Positions 8,295-16,698 of a stretch of 64,000 nt of DNA are shown here, in pieces. Below the pieces are notes generated by a model. The model ran no database searches. It worked only from the letters and a program-made list of their open reading frames with translations, and was not told where the DNA came from. Origin of the DNA: VAYN01 sp963702075 (GTDB taxonomy: Bacteria > Actinomycetota > Thermoleophilia > Solirubrobacterales > 70-9); the NCBI GenBank assembly GCA_963702075.1, contig OY969703.1, forward strand, positions 310,001 to 374,000. The letters run 5' to 3'. Positions within the stretch are counted from its first letter, which is position 1; every line of letters begins with the position of its first letter. A program made the position numbers and the translations under genes.

Positions 8295-9782
8295 CTACGC
8301 AGGCTTGCGGACCGCGGGTTCCGCCCAGGCCAGCGAGGCGCCGATCGCCAGCAGGACCCAGGTGAGGGGGTCCTCGAAGAAGCCGGCGTAGGAGAGGGTG
8401 TGGACTAGTAGGGCTACGAAGGCGGCGAGGACTGCGGCGCGGGCCGCGAGGGTGGCGGGACCGGGCGCTCGGCCAGCGGGTCCTGTCTCCCAGAGGCCAC
8501 GGCCTAGGGTCCATAGCGCTACTGCGATCAGGGTGAGGTAGACGGCTAGGCCGATTAGGCCTTGCTCAGCTGCCACCGTCACCGGCTCGGTGTGGGAGAC
8601 GGTTACTGGGGCGTCTTTGTTTTCTCGGTGGTCGCGGTAGGCGGCTTGGAAGGAACCGGAGCCGTAGCCCTGGATCGGGCGTTCGGCGAAGAGGTCTACG
8701 CCGCCGGAGATCAGGCTGCCGCGGCCGCTCAGGTCGACGTTGAGGCGGTCGGAGGTGATCTTTCCCGAACCGCCGACCAGCACCACGACCAGCGCGGCTC
8801 CGACCACGCCAACCGCGACCGCCGCCAGGGTCCAGCGCCAGCTCCAGCGGATCGCTGCCAGGACCGCGAGTCCGGCGAGGAGGGCGAGGAAGCTCGACTG
8901 CGAGAAGGTCGGCACCAGGCCGAGCCAGAGGACGAGGATGAGGCCGCTCAGCAACCAGAAGGCGCTGCGGGTGCGGGCCCAGAGCAACGCCGCGGTAGCG
9001 ACCACCGTGACCAGCGCCAGGTAGCGGCCGTAGACGTTCGGGTCCCAGAACACCGAGTTGACGCGGAAGTAGGTGTGGAATTCGTTCGAGCGAATGATCT
9101 GGTCGTTCCAGAAGAGGCTGCGGGTCGCGTACTCGACGCCGCCGACCAGAACGAACGCCGCCGCCTCGACCCCGACCACGATCAGCACCCACTTCAGCAG
9201 CTGCCGGTCCCACTCCACCTCGCGCAGCAGCCGGTAGGCGATCGTGAAGGGAACGAAGAAGAAGCAGACGTTCTGCAGACCCTTGGAGAAGTCGTCGGAG
9301 TAAAGCGCCTGTAGCGCGTAGAGGACGACCGCGGCGGCGAGGACGTAGGCAAGCGCCCGCGGCGCGTGCACCGTCGGCGGGTCGACCCAGTCGCGCAGCA
9401 GGGTCGCCACCACCGCCGCCGCAATCACCAGGTAGAGCGGCACCAGCAGGTTGGCGGTGTCGCCACCGGCGTGCAGCGGCACCCGGAAGGGGATCGCGGC
9501 GACGATCGTCAGCGGCAGCAGGATCGGCCAGCGGCGGAAGAGATAGGTGAGGACCGCGATCGCGGCGCCGGCGAGGACCAGCAGCTCGACGATCCGCGCC
9601 TCGTCGTGGCGGAGGTCGACGATCTGCGCGGCGTGCCACTGATCGCCGGCGATCAGAACCGGGAAGAGAACCATTGCCGCGACCATCAGCAGCGCCCGCA
9701 GGCGCCCCGGCGCCAACAGGATCGCGGCGCCGCTGGCACCCGCCGCGGCGACGAGCCCGACCCCGGCGAGGACGTCGCTCAC
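8295..9782 (-). CDS. O-antigen polymerase/ligase family membrane protein (Wzy/WaaL-like)
   Basis: About 495 residues with a dozen hydrophobic segments and one large extracytoplasmic loop. The Wzy_C-type signature is visible: VNSVFWDPNVYGRYLAL, then an arginine-bearing loop LSGRGSLISGGVDLFAERPI, followed by GYGSGSFQ and SHTEPVTVAAEQGLIGL, where the conserved His and Glu sit. Members polymerise repeat units or ligate glycans at the outer membrane face. GTG at 9782 overlaps the TGA of the preceding gene (GTGA); an upstream ATG at 9830 would overlap it by about 50 bases. No Wza/Wzc export partners are visible here. Confidence 0.82.
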   Translation of the reverse strand: MSDVLAGVGLVAAAGASGAAILLAPGRLRALLMVAAMVLFPVLIAGDQWHAAQIVDLRHDEARIVELLVLAGAAIAVLTYLFRRWPILLPLTIVAAIPFRVPLHAGGDTANLLVPLYLVIAAAVVATLLRDWVDPPTVHAPRALAYVLAAAVVLYALQALYSDDFSKGLQNVCFFFVPFTIAYRLLREVEWDRQLLKWVLIVVGVEAAAFVLVGGVEYATRSLFWNDQIIRSNEFHTYFRVNSVFWDPNVYGRYLALVTVVATAALLWARTRSAFWLLSGLILVLWLGLVPTFSQSSFLALLAGLAVLAAIRWSWRWTLAAVAVGVVGAALVVVLVGGSGKITSDRLNVDLSGRGSLISGGVDLFAERPIQGYGSGSFQAAYRDHRENKDAPVTVSHTEPVTVAAEQGLIGLAVYLTLIAVALWTLGRGLWETGPAGRAPGPATLAARAAVLAAFVALLVHTLSYAGFFEDPLTWVLLAIGASLAWAEPAVRKPA

Positions 9783-10318
9783 GGCTTCGACCCCGCGCCG
9801 AGGCCGCCGGCTTCGGCGCGCGTCGTGCAATGCGACTTGGCGTGCTTGGGCGATCGGTGCAGCCGGATCACGCCTGGCGGGACCAGCACCCGGTCGCCCA
9901 GCTCGACCCGCAGCTTGTAACGCCCGGGGGGAGCGGTGTTGCCGCCGCGCTGGCGCCCGTCCCAGTAGTAGGTGTGGAAGGTGTAGCGCTTGAGGAAGGC
10001 GTCGCGGTCGAGCGTCAGCATCACCCGTCCCCCGGGCTTGATCACCTGCACCGTGCCGCGGTCGGAGACCGTGGTGCGAAAGCGGATCCGCATCAGGTCG
10101 CGGCGGCAGTCGCCGTTGGGGGTGAAGGCGTGCTTGACCACTGCCCCCTTTGCCCGCGGTGCACCGACGAAGCTGACCCGGTCGAGCACCAGCGGGTCGC
10201 GCTTGACCCGCTGGGCGTAGGCAAAGGCGGCTACCGTGGCGAGGACGAGGAGCGCGAAGACCACCGCGGCCGCGCGAGGGGAGACCGCAGGCCCACCCTC
10301 ATTCGGCCGCTTCGGCAT
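9779..10318 (-). CDS. Membrane-anchored protein with FlgD/Ig-like motif, function unknown
   Basis: A 179-residue protein with one N-terminal transmembrane helix (about 14-34) and an exported domain. The motif HAFTPNGDCRRD resembles the FSPNGDG start of FlgD-type Ig-like domains, followed by VQVIKPGGRVMLTL, TYYWDGRQRGGNTAPPGRYKLRVEL, which reproduces the usual beta-sandwich pattern (W-D-G-x and P-G-x-Y). A cysteine replaces the glycine that normally follows NGD, and a second cysteine (SHCTTR) sits near the C-terminus, so a disulfide is possible. It lies between the LytR_C gene and the polymerase, so a role in glycan assembly is inferred only from position. Confidence 0.6.
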   Translation of the reverse strand: MPKRPNEGGPAVSPRAAAVVFALLVLATVAAFAYAQRVKRDPLVLDRVSFVGAPRAKGAVVKHAFTPNGDCRRDLMRIRFRTTVSDRGTVQVIKPGGRVMLTLDRDAFLKRYTFHTYYWDGRQRGGNTAPPGRYKLRVELGDRVLVPPGVIRLHRSPKHAKSHCTTRAEAGGLGAGSKP

Positions 10319-11072
10319 TGTCCTCGCCGACGATCACGGCGACGGGGGAACCAGCCGAGACGGATTCGATTTCGCTGTTCATCAGCTGCAGCTTCTTGAT
10401 CTTCAGCTGCTTCGCGACCTTGCTCGCTTCGGTCTTGTGGCCGCGCTTGAACATGACGACGCTGTCGGTGAAGCTGGCGCTGCTGTTGGTGACGGCGCCG
10501 AGTTCGAACCCCTTTTCTTCGACCTCGTCGCCGAAGGTCGCCGCGAGCCCGGGGACCGCGGTCCCGTTGAGGACGCTGACTTCGATTTCGTTCGGCTTGA
10601 CCTTCGCCGCCGTCTGTTTCGTGCCGCTGCTGCCGCTGCTGCTGTCGGAGCCGCTCAACAGCAGGTAGGCGGCGCCTCCGACGATCGTCACCATGACGAG
10701 GAAGAGCGCGACCAGCGCCAACGGGTTCGAAGCCATCTCGCCGAGGCCGGAGAAGCGCTGGCGCAGCCGCTCGCGCCGGCTCCCCCCCGGCTGCCCCTCC
10801 TCGCGCCGGCGGCGGCGTTCCTCGCGGCTGGAGAGCGCCTGGTGTTCGGCCGTGCGCGCCTCCTGCAGCGCCCGCAGCTCCTCCGCCCGCTGCGCGGCGA
10901 TCGTCGAGGTCTGCTCCTTGCGCTCGGCGTCGCGCTCGGGGGCGGACCCCGCCCATTCGCGCAGGCGCCGGATATCCCGCCCGTGGGTGAACGAGAGAAG
11001 GGCCAGGATGGCAAGCCCGAGAAACGCGGCCAGCCCGGCGAAGGCGCCGATTTGTTCGATCACATGGACCAA
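10299..11072 (-). CDS. LytR C-terminal domain membrane protein
   Basis: A 257-residue protein: one hydrophobic helix near residues 9-26, a long charged coiled-coil-like cytoplasmic stretch (RAEELRALQEARTAEHQAL), a second helix at about 120-140, a Ser/Gly linker and an exported LytR_C domain starting IEVSVLNGTAVPGLAATF. LytR_C domains accompany LytR-CpsA-Psr glycan-transfer proteins, but the catalytic LCP domain is absent, so this is an accessory or binding protein. Its last 20 bases overlap the start of the next gene. It is 15 bases downstream of the dehydratase gene and likely belongs to the same operon. Confidence 0.75.
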   Translation of the reverse strand: MVHVIEQIGAFAGLAAFLGLAILALLSFTHGRDIRRLREWAGSAPERDAERKEQTSTIAAQRAEELRALQEARTAEHQALSSREERRRRREEGQPGGSRRERLRQRFSGLGEMASNPLALVALFLVMVTIVGGAAYLLLSGSDSSSGSSGTKQTAAKVKPNEIEVSVLNGTAVPGLAATFGDEVEEKGFELGAVTNSSASFTDSVVMFKRGHKTEASKVAKQLKIKKLQLMNSEIESVSAGSPVAVIVGEDNAEAAE

Positions 11073-11087
11073 AGTGGCTGCGAGAGG

Positions 11088-12977
11088 CTATTCGTTGGAG
11101 ACGACCGTCGCGGCGTCGCCGCCCGGTGCGGCGATCATCTCCACGACGCGCTCCGCCAAATTAGCCTCGTCCCCGGCCAGAACCAGGTGTTCGAGTGAGT
11201 TCAGGGTGGACTCGACCCACTCCTGGTCGATCGGCTTGCGCCGCACCGCCCGGTTGATCCGCCGCGCCGCCGTCGGCTGCCCCTCCTCGCCCTCGGAGAA
11301 GAGGACCTCGTGCAGCTTCTCCCCCGGCCGGGGCCCGGTGAACTCGATCGCGATGTCGGTCTCCGGCTCGTAGCCGGCGAGGCGGATCATGTTGTGGGCG
11401 AGGTCGACGATCTTCACCGGTTCGCCCATGTCGAGGACGAAGACCTCGCCCTTGCCGGCGCCGATGTCGCCGGTCCGGATCACCAGCTGCACCGCCTCCG
11501 GGATCGTCATGAAGTAGCGGGTCATCTCCGGGTGGGTGACCGTCACCGGCCCGCCGCGCTCGATCTGGCTGCGGAAGATCGGGACGACGCTGCCCGAGGA
11601 AGCGAGGACGTTGCCGAAGCGGACCGAGGCGAAGCGCGTCTCCGGGTATTTCTCCCCCGCCGCCTGGACGATCCACTCGGCCATCGCCTTCGAGGCGCCC
11701 ATCACCGTCTGCGGGTTGACCGCCTTGTCGGTGGAGATGAGGACGAAGCGCTCGCACTTGGAGGCGGCGGCGGTCTCGGCGGTGACCCGGGTGGCGATCG
11801 CGTTGTTGCGGACCGCCTCCAGCGGGTTGGCCTCCATCAGCGGCACGTGCTTGTAGGCGGCGGCGTGGAAGACGACCTGCGGTTTGAACCGCTGCATCAC
11901 CTCCAGCATCCGGTGCGGCTCCTTGCAGTCGGCGAGTACCGACTCGCAGCTGGCGAAGTGACGCTCCTCGACCATCTCGCGGTCGATCTGGAAGAGGTTG
12001 TCCTCGGCGTGGTCGAGCATCACCAGCAGCCGCGGCTTCACCTGGGCGATCTGGCGGCAGAGCTCGGAGCCGATCGAGCCGCCGGCGCCGGTCACGAGGA
12101 CGATCTTGTCGGCCAGGTAGGCGCCGACGCGATCGAGCTCGCGGACGATCGGCTCGCGGCCGAGCACGTCCTCGACCCGGACCTCGCGCAGCTGCTTGTT
12201 GAGCTGGACGCCGCCGCGCAGCAGCTCGAACACGGTCGGCAGGGTGCGGATCGGGATCTCGCGGTCGCGGCAGGCGGCGACGATGCGGGCGCGCAGCGTC
12301 CCCGGCGCCGAGGGGATCGCGATCACAACCTCGTCTGGGTTGGTCTCGTCGAGGATCTTCTCGATCTGCTTGGTCGAGCCGAGCACCTTGAGGCCGAGCA
12401 TCCTCATCCCCCGCTTGCGCGGGTCGTCGTCGAGGAAGCCGATCGCCGTGGCGCCGAGGGCCGGGTTCAGCTGCAGCTCGCGGACGACCATCTGGCCCCC
12501 GGAGCCGGCGCCGATCACCAGCACCTCGTGCTTGGGCAGGCGGGCGCCGCGGCTCGGGCGTTCGACGATCAGCCGCACGGTGAGGCGGGCGCCGGCGACG
12601 AGGATCAGGGTGAGGACGAAGTCGGTGACCTCGACCGAGCGCGGCAGCGTGTGCGCGAACGGCTTGGCGACGGCGAAGACGACGACCAGGATCGCGCTGG
12701 CGACGGCGACGGCGCGGAGGATCAGCATGAAGTCGCGGCCGCTGACGTAGCGCCACCACTTCTGGTAGAGCCCGAAGCCGGCGAAGACGATCAGCTTGCC
12801 GGCGACGACGAAGCCGACCGACTGGGCGAAGAGGACCTCGTAGCGGTGCGGCCAGCCGTGCGGCTGGTCGAGGAAGCGCAGCTGGAAAGCGAGGAAATAG
12901 GCCAGCGCGACGAGCACGGCATCGGCCGCGACCTGCAGAACCCGGTTGCGGTAGACGGGGTGGTTCAACCGGCGCAT
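11088..12977 (-). CDS. FlaA1/PglF-type nucleoside-diphosphate-sugar dehydratase/epimerase
   Basis: A 629-residue membrane-anchored protein: four N-terminal transmembrane helices (about 12-135), a CoA-binding-like Rossmann region (VLVIGAGSGGQMVVREL) and a C-terminal extended SDR domain with IVLVTGAGGSIGSELCRQI, AAYKHVPLMEANPLEAV, LISTDKAVNP and VMGASKAMAEW. The Met four residues before the catalytic Lys (MGASK instead of YxxxK) is characteristic of FlaA1/PglF/WbpM UDP-GlcNAc 4,6-dehydratases. It probably makes the 4-keto-6-deoxy precursor of an amino-deoxysugar. It is the first gene of the minus-strand cluster. Confidence 0.9.
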   Translation of the reverse strand: MRRLNHPVYRNRVLQVAADAVLVALAYFLAFQLRFLDQPHGWPHRYEVLFAQSVGFVVAGKLIVFAGFGLYQKWWRYVSGRDFMLILRAVAVASAILVVVFAVAKPFAHTLPRSVEVTDFVLTLILVAGARLTVRLIVERPSRGARLPKHEVLVIGAGSGGQMVVRELQLNPALGATAIGFLDDDPRKRGMRMLGLKVLGSTKQIEKILDETNPDEVVIAIPSAPGTLRARIVAACRDREIPIRTLPTVFELLRGGVQLNKQLREVRVEDVLGREPIVRELDRVGAYLADKIVLVTGAGGSIGSELCRQIAQVKPRLLVMLDHAEDNLFQIDREMVEERHFASCESVLADCKEPHRMLEVMQRFKPQVVFHAAAYKHVPLMEANPLEAVRNNAIATRVTAETAAASKCERFVLISTDKAVNPQTVMGASKAMAEWIVQAAGEKYPETRFASVRFGNVLASSGSVVPIFRSQIERGGPVTVTHPEMTRYFMTIPEAVQLVIRTGDIGAGKGEVFVLDMGEPVKIVDLAHNMIRLAGYEPETDIAIEFTGPRPGEKLHEVLFSEGEEGQPTAARRINRAVRRKPIDQEWVESTLNSLEHLVLAGDEANLAERVVEMIAAPGGDAATVVSNE

Positions 12978-13028
12978 CGGCCGCTCAGTTTACGGAGGCT
13001 TCAGCTTTATCCATACGATGGGCGCTGC

Positions 13029-13727
13029 ATGGGCCTCCTCCTGCTCGCGACCCTCAGCGACAAGATCGTCGAACCCGTAATCGAAGTCGCGACCGAATTC
13101 ATCGGCAGCGCCGGCTACCTCGCCGTTTTCGTGCTGATGATCTTCGAGTCGGCCTGCATCCCGATCCCGAGCGAGGCGATCATGCTCTTCGCCGGCTTCA
13201 GCGCCTCGAAAGGCGAACTGACCCTGTTCGGGATCGTCGCCGCCGGGGTGCTCGGCAATCTGGTCGGCTCCTGGATCGCCTACGTGGTCGGCTACTACGG
13301 CCGCATCGACCTGCTGGAAAAAAACAAGCTGATCCACATCAGCCCCAAGCACCTGAAGTGGGCCGACGATTGGTTCGCCCGCTATGGCAGCGCCACCGTC
13401 TTCTTCTCGCGGATGCTGCCGATCATCCGCACCTTCATCTCGCTGCCGGCCGGGGTGGCGAAGATGCCGTTCTGGCGCTTCAGCGCCTACACCCTGCTCG
13501 GCTCGATCCCCTGGGTGCTGATGCTGGCCCTGGTCGGCGAAGCGGTCGGCGACAACTGGGAAGACTGGCGCCACAAACTCGGCTACCTCGACTACGTGGT
13601 CCTGGCGGCGATCGTCGCCGGCGTCGTCTACTGGCTGGTCAAGCGACGGCGAGGCGGGGGCGATCCCGATGCAGGTGAGCCGGCGGCGCGGCCGGACACG
13701 GAGCCCGCCGGCACCAGAGGCGCTTGA
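13029..13727 (+). CDS. DedA family membrane protein
   Basis: A 232-residue DedA/SNARE-associated-type protein with about five hydrophobic helices. Landmarks are ESACIPIPSEAIMLFAGF near the N-terminus, GNLVGSWIAYVVGYYGR, RYGSATVFFSRMLPIIRTF with the conserved Arg residues, and SLPAGVAKMPFWRFSAYT. DedA proteins are implicated in lipid-carrier recycling and proton-motive-force maintenance; some members flip undecaprenyl phosphate. The adjacent uppP, whose TTG start overlaps this TGA by 4 bases, supports a lipid-carrier recycling role. Start ATG at 13029 gives a normal family length. Confidence 0.9.
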   Translation: MGLLLLATLSDKIVEPVIEVATEFIGSAGYLAVFVLMIFESACIPIPSEAIMLFAGFSASKGELTLFGIVAAGVLGNLVGSWIAYVVGYYGRIDLLEKNKLIHISPKHLKWADDWFARYGSATVFFSRMLPIIRTFISLPAGVAKMPFWRFSAYTLLGSIPWVLMLALVGEAVGDNWEDWRHKLGYLDYVVLAAIVAGVVYWLVKRRRGGGDPDAGEPAARPDTEPAGTRGA

Positions 13728-14524
13728 GCGACGGCGGGATTCCGGCTCCGCGCGCGATCGCGCTGGGCCTGGTCCAGGGCCCGGCGGAGCTGCTGCCGGT
13801 CTCCAGCTCCGCCCACATCGTCCTCCTGCCCTGGCTGGCGGGATGGGACTGGGACGAAGTCGACCCGGAGCTGCGTAAGAGCCTGGAGGTGGCGCTTCAC
13901 ACCGGCGCGGCCGCGGCACTCCTGATCGGCCAGCGCCGGGTGATCGCCGAGGAGCTGCGCCAGTTCGACGGCCGCCGGGCGCTGCTGCTCGGACTCTCCT
14001 TCCTGCCGGCGGCGGTGGTCGGCTACACGCTCGAGCGACCGATCGAGCGGCACTTGGGCGGGCCGCGAGCGACCGCTTACGGTCTGATCGCCGGCGCGCT
14101 GGCGATGCTCGCCGCCGACCGACGGCCGCAGCGGCGCGGGCGCGGCGACGCGACGCCGACGGACGGCCTGGCCCTCGGCATCGCCCAGGCGGCGGCGTTG
14201 GCCCCCGGCGTTTCCCGCAACGGCGTCACCCTGGCGGCAGCCCGCTGGCGCCGCTTCTCCCGCGACCAGGCCAACCTGCTCTCGCGCACGATCGCCCTGC
14301 CGATCATCGTCGGCGCCACCGCCCTCAAGGGCACCCGCCTAGCCCGCCGCGGCACCACCCCCGAGCTGCGCCGCTCCCTCGGCATCGGCATCGCCGCCTC
14401 CTTCGCCTCCACCCTCGCCTCCCAGCGGCTGATCCAGCTTGTCGAGCGCGACCGCGCACTGTGGCCCTATGCGGCCTACCGGATCGGCCTGGCGGCGGTT
14501 GTTCTCAGGCGGCTATCCCGATAG
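13724..14524 (+). CDS. uppP: Undecaprenyl-diphosphatase
   Basis: A 266-residue BacA/UppP-type integral membrane phosphatase. The two family motifs are visible: LGLVQGPAELLPVSSSAH (residues about 13-30) and PGVSRNGVTLAA (about 163-174). It dephosphorylates undecaprenyl pyrophosphate outside the membrane, recycling the carrier used by peptidoglycan and by the polysaccharide cluster next door. The start is TTG, embedded in TTGA with the DedA stop, so translation is probably coupled. Family length is normal. Confidence 0.9.
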   Translation: MSDGGIPAPRAIALGLVQGPAELLPVSSSAHIVLLPWLAGWDWDEVDPELRKSLEVALHTGAAAALLIGQRRVIAEELRQFDGRRALLLGLSFLPAAVVGYTLERPIERHLGGPRATAYGLIAGALAMLAADRRPQRRGRGDATPTDGLALGIAQAAALAPGVSRNGVTLAAARWRRFSRDQANLLSRTIALPIIVGATALKGTRLARRGTTPELRRSLGIGIAASFASTLASQRLIQLVERDRALWPYAAYRIGLAAVVLRRLSR

Positions 14525-14599
14525 GCGCAGGTGCGTTCCGATCTGACCACACCAGAGTGGGGCAAAGGTCGGCTGCGAGCGTTATGTACTCCCGAAACC

Positions 14600-14665
14600 C
14601 TCGATTTGCACGGATTTCCAAATTTTGGATTTATTTGGAATAAATTTGGATTTCCACTATTCGGC
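14600..14665. promoter_or_regulatory. AT-rich island with inverted repeat upstream of purM
   Basis: The 173-base gap between uppP and purM contains a stretch that is strikingly AT-rich against its surroundings. It holds a perfect 9-base inverted repeat, TCCAAATTT at 14617-14625 and AAATTTGGA at 14642-14650, and repeated GGATTT/ATTTGGA words. It could be an uppP terminator, a regulator-binding region for purM, or a nucleoid-protein site. The sequence alone does not decide. Confidence 0.5.
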
Positions 14666-14697
14666 GGCCCCCCGGAGCGATTGAGAGAATCGGGCAA

Positions 14698-15708
<1,011 letters not shown>

Positions 15709-15715
15709 AAGTGCT

Positions 15716-15752
15716 CCGGCCCTTTCTTCCGCTATGCGGTGGAAAGGACCGG
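15716..15752. terminator. Hairpin between convergent purM and DsbA-like gene
   Basis: An interrupted inverted repeat with arms CCGG-CCTTTC-CCGC and GCGG-GAAAGG-CCGG around a TAT loop (15733-15735). Mismatches at two points are symmetric. It lies exactly between two converging genes, so it probably ends transcription from both sides. No clear T tract follows. Confidence 0.6.
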
Positions 15753-15757
15753 CACGC

Positions 15758-16636
15758 TCAAGCGGCCTCCCAGATCGTTCCGGTCAGCGCCCGCACCGGG
15801 CGCAGCTGCCCGTCGGCGGCGAGGCGCCAGAGCTCGGCGCAGGTGGCCGGTCCGGGGGCCTGGTTGAGGACTTCGACCTCGCGGGTCGCCATGCGTCCGA
15901 AGCGCTCGATCGCCGCGAGCGGCGGCAGCGGCCCGGCGTTCGCCTGCCTGGCGCCGGCGGTGAGCGCCGCCGCGCGGTAGCGCTCCAGCGGCTGCCAGCC
16001 CCAGACGCCGTGGCGGCCGCCGTCGGCCCCGATGAAGACCGCGGAAGGAAAGGAGACGCGCTCGCGGCCTTCGGTCTGGCTGTGCTTCCCTTCCGCCCGC
16101 GCCTCCTCCGGCACCTCGCGGGCCTCCTCCACGTGGGCCTCGAAAGCCGCGGTCGCGGCGGGCGAGTCGAGCGCCGCTTCGAATCGCGGCTGGTCCAAGT
16201 CCGCCGCCCGAGCCTGCGCCACCAGCGCCTCGCGATTGTCGAGCCGGAGCTGCTCGCAGAAGATCCCTTCCCGGACCCGGCGCAGGTAACGGTAGCCCGC
16301 CTCCCAGCCCTGCTCGCTCGCCGCCTCGACCGCGATGCAGGCGGGGAAAGTGCTGTCGATCGGGTTGGCGGTCCAGAGCCGCGGATCGCAGGGCATGCCG
16401 GTGCGACCGGCTACGTTGAGCCAGTGAGACATCAGGTCCGCGAAGCAGTCGGGGCCGGTGCCGATCGCGCCCTCCTCGTCCCGGTAGGAGCTGCCGTAGC
16501 GGCGGGCCAGCCCGCCCATCGCCCAGACGAAGTCGAGCTCCCCCTCGAACTCCCAGAGCAGCTGCCGCAGCAGCGGTTCGGCTCCCCACGACCAGGAGCA
16601 GGCGGGGTCGGTGAACCAGCGAACCTGCACGGACAC
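15758..16636 (-). CDS. DsbA-family thioredoxin-fold protein with altered active site
   Basis: A 292-residue FrnE/DsbA-like protein without signal peptide. The N-terminus VRWFTDPACSWSWGAEPLLRQ aligns with the usual DP-C-x-x-C active-site loop, but the second cysteine is replaced (CSWS), so a normal dithiol/disulfide reaction is not possible with this motif alone. Later features fit the family: DPRLWTANPIDST, AFIAVE-like helix and PSAVFIGADG, the cis-Pro region. It may be a structural or glutathione-dependent relative. The start is GTG, and it is divergent from the kinase gene. Confidence 0.7.
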   Translation of the reverse strand: MSVQVRWFTDPACSWSWGAEPLLRQLLWEFEGELDFVWAMGGLARRYGSSYRDEEGAIGTGPDCFADLMSHWLNVAGRTGMPCDPRLWTANPIDSTFPACIAVEAASEQGWEAGYRYLRRVREGIFCEQLRLDNREALVAQARAADLDQPRFEAALDSPAATAAFEAHVEEAREVPEEARAEGKHSQTEGRERVSFPSAVFIGADGGRHGVWGWQPLERYRAAALTAGARQANAGPLPPLAAIERFGRMATREVEVLNQAPGPATCAELWRLAADGQLRPVRALTGTIWEAA

Positions 16637-16698
16637 GTGCTCGACGATAGCCGCGCCGACCGCTCGGCCTCAATGCGTCGTAACGTTGGCCGCGCAAC

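Noticed and set aside
11310..13028. Long plus-strand open frame antisense to the dehydratase gene, in frame with DedA
   Set aside because: It is a shadow of the minus-strand gene caused by GC-rich codons. The translated sequence is low-complexity Asp/Arg/Val-rich, and DedA begins properly at 13029.
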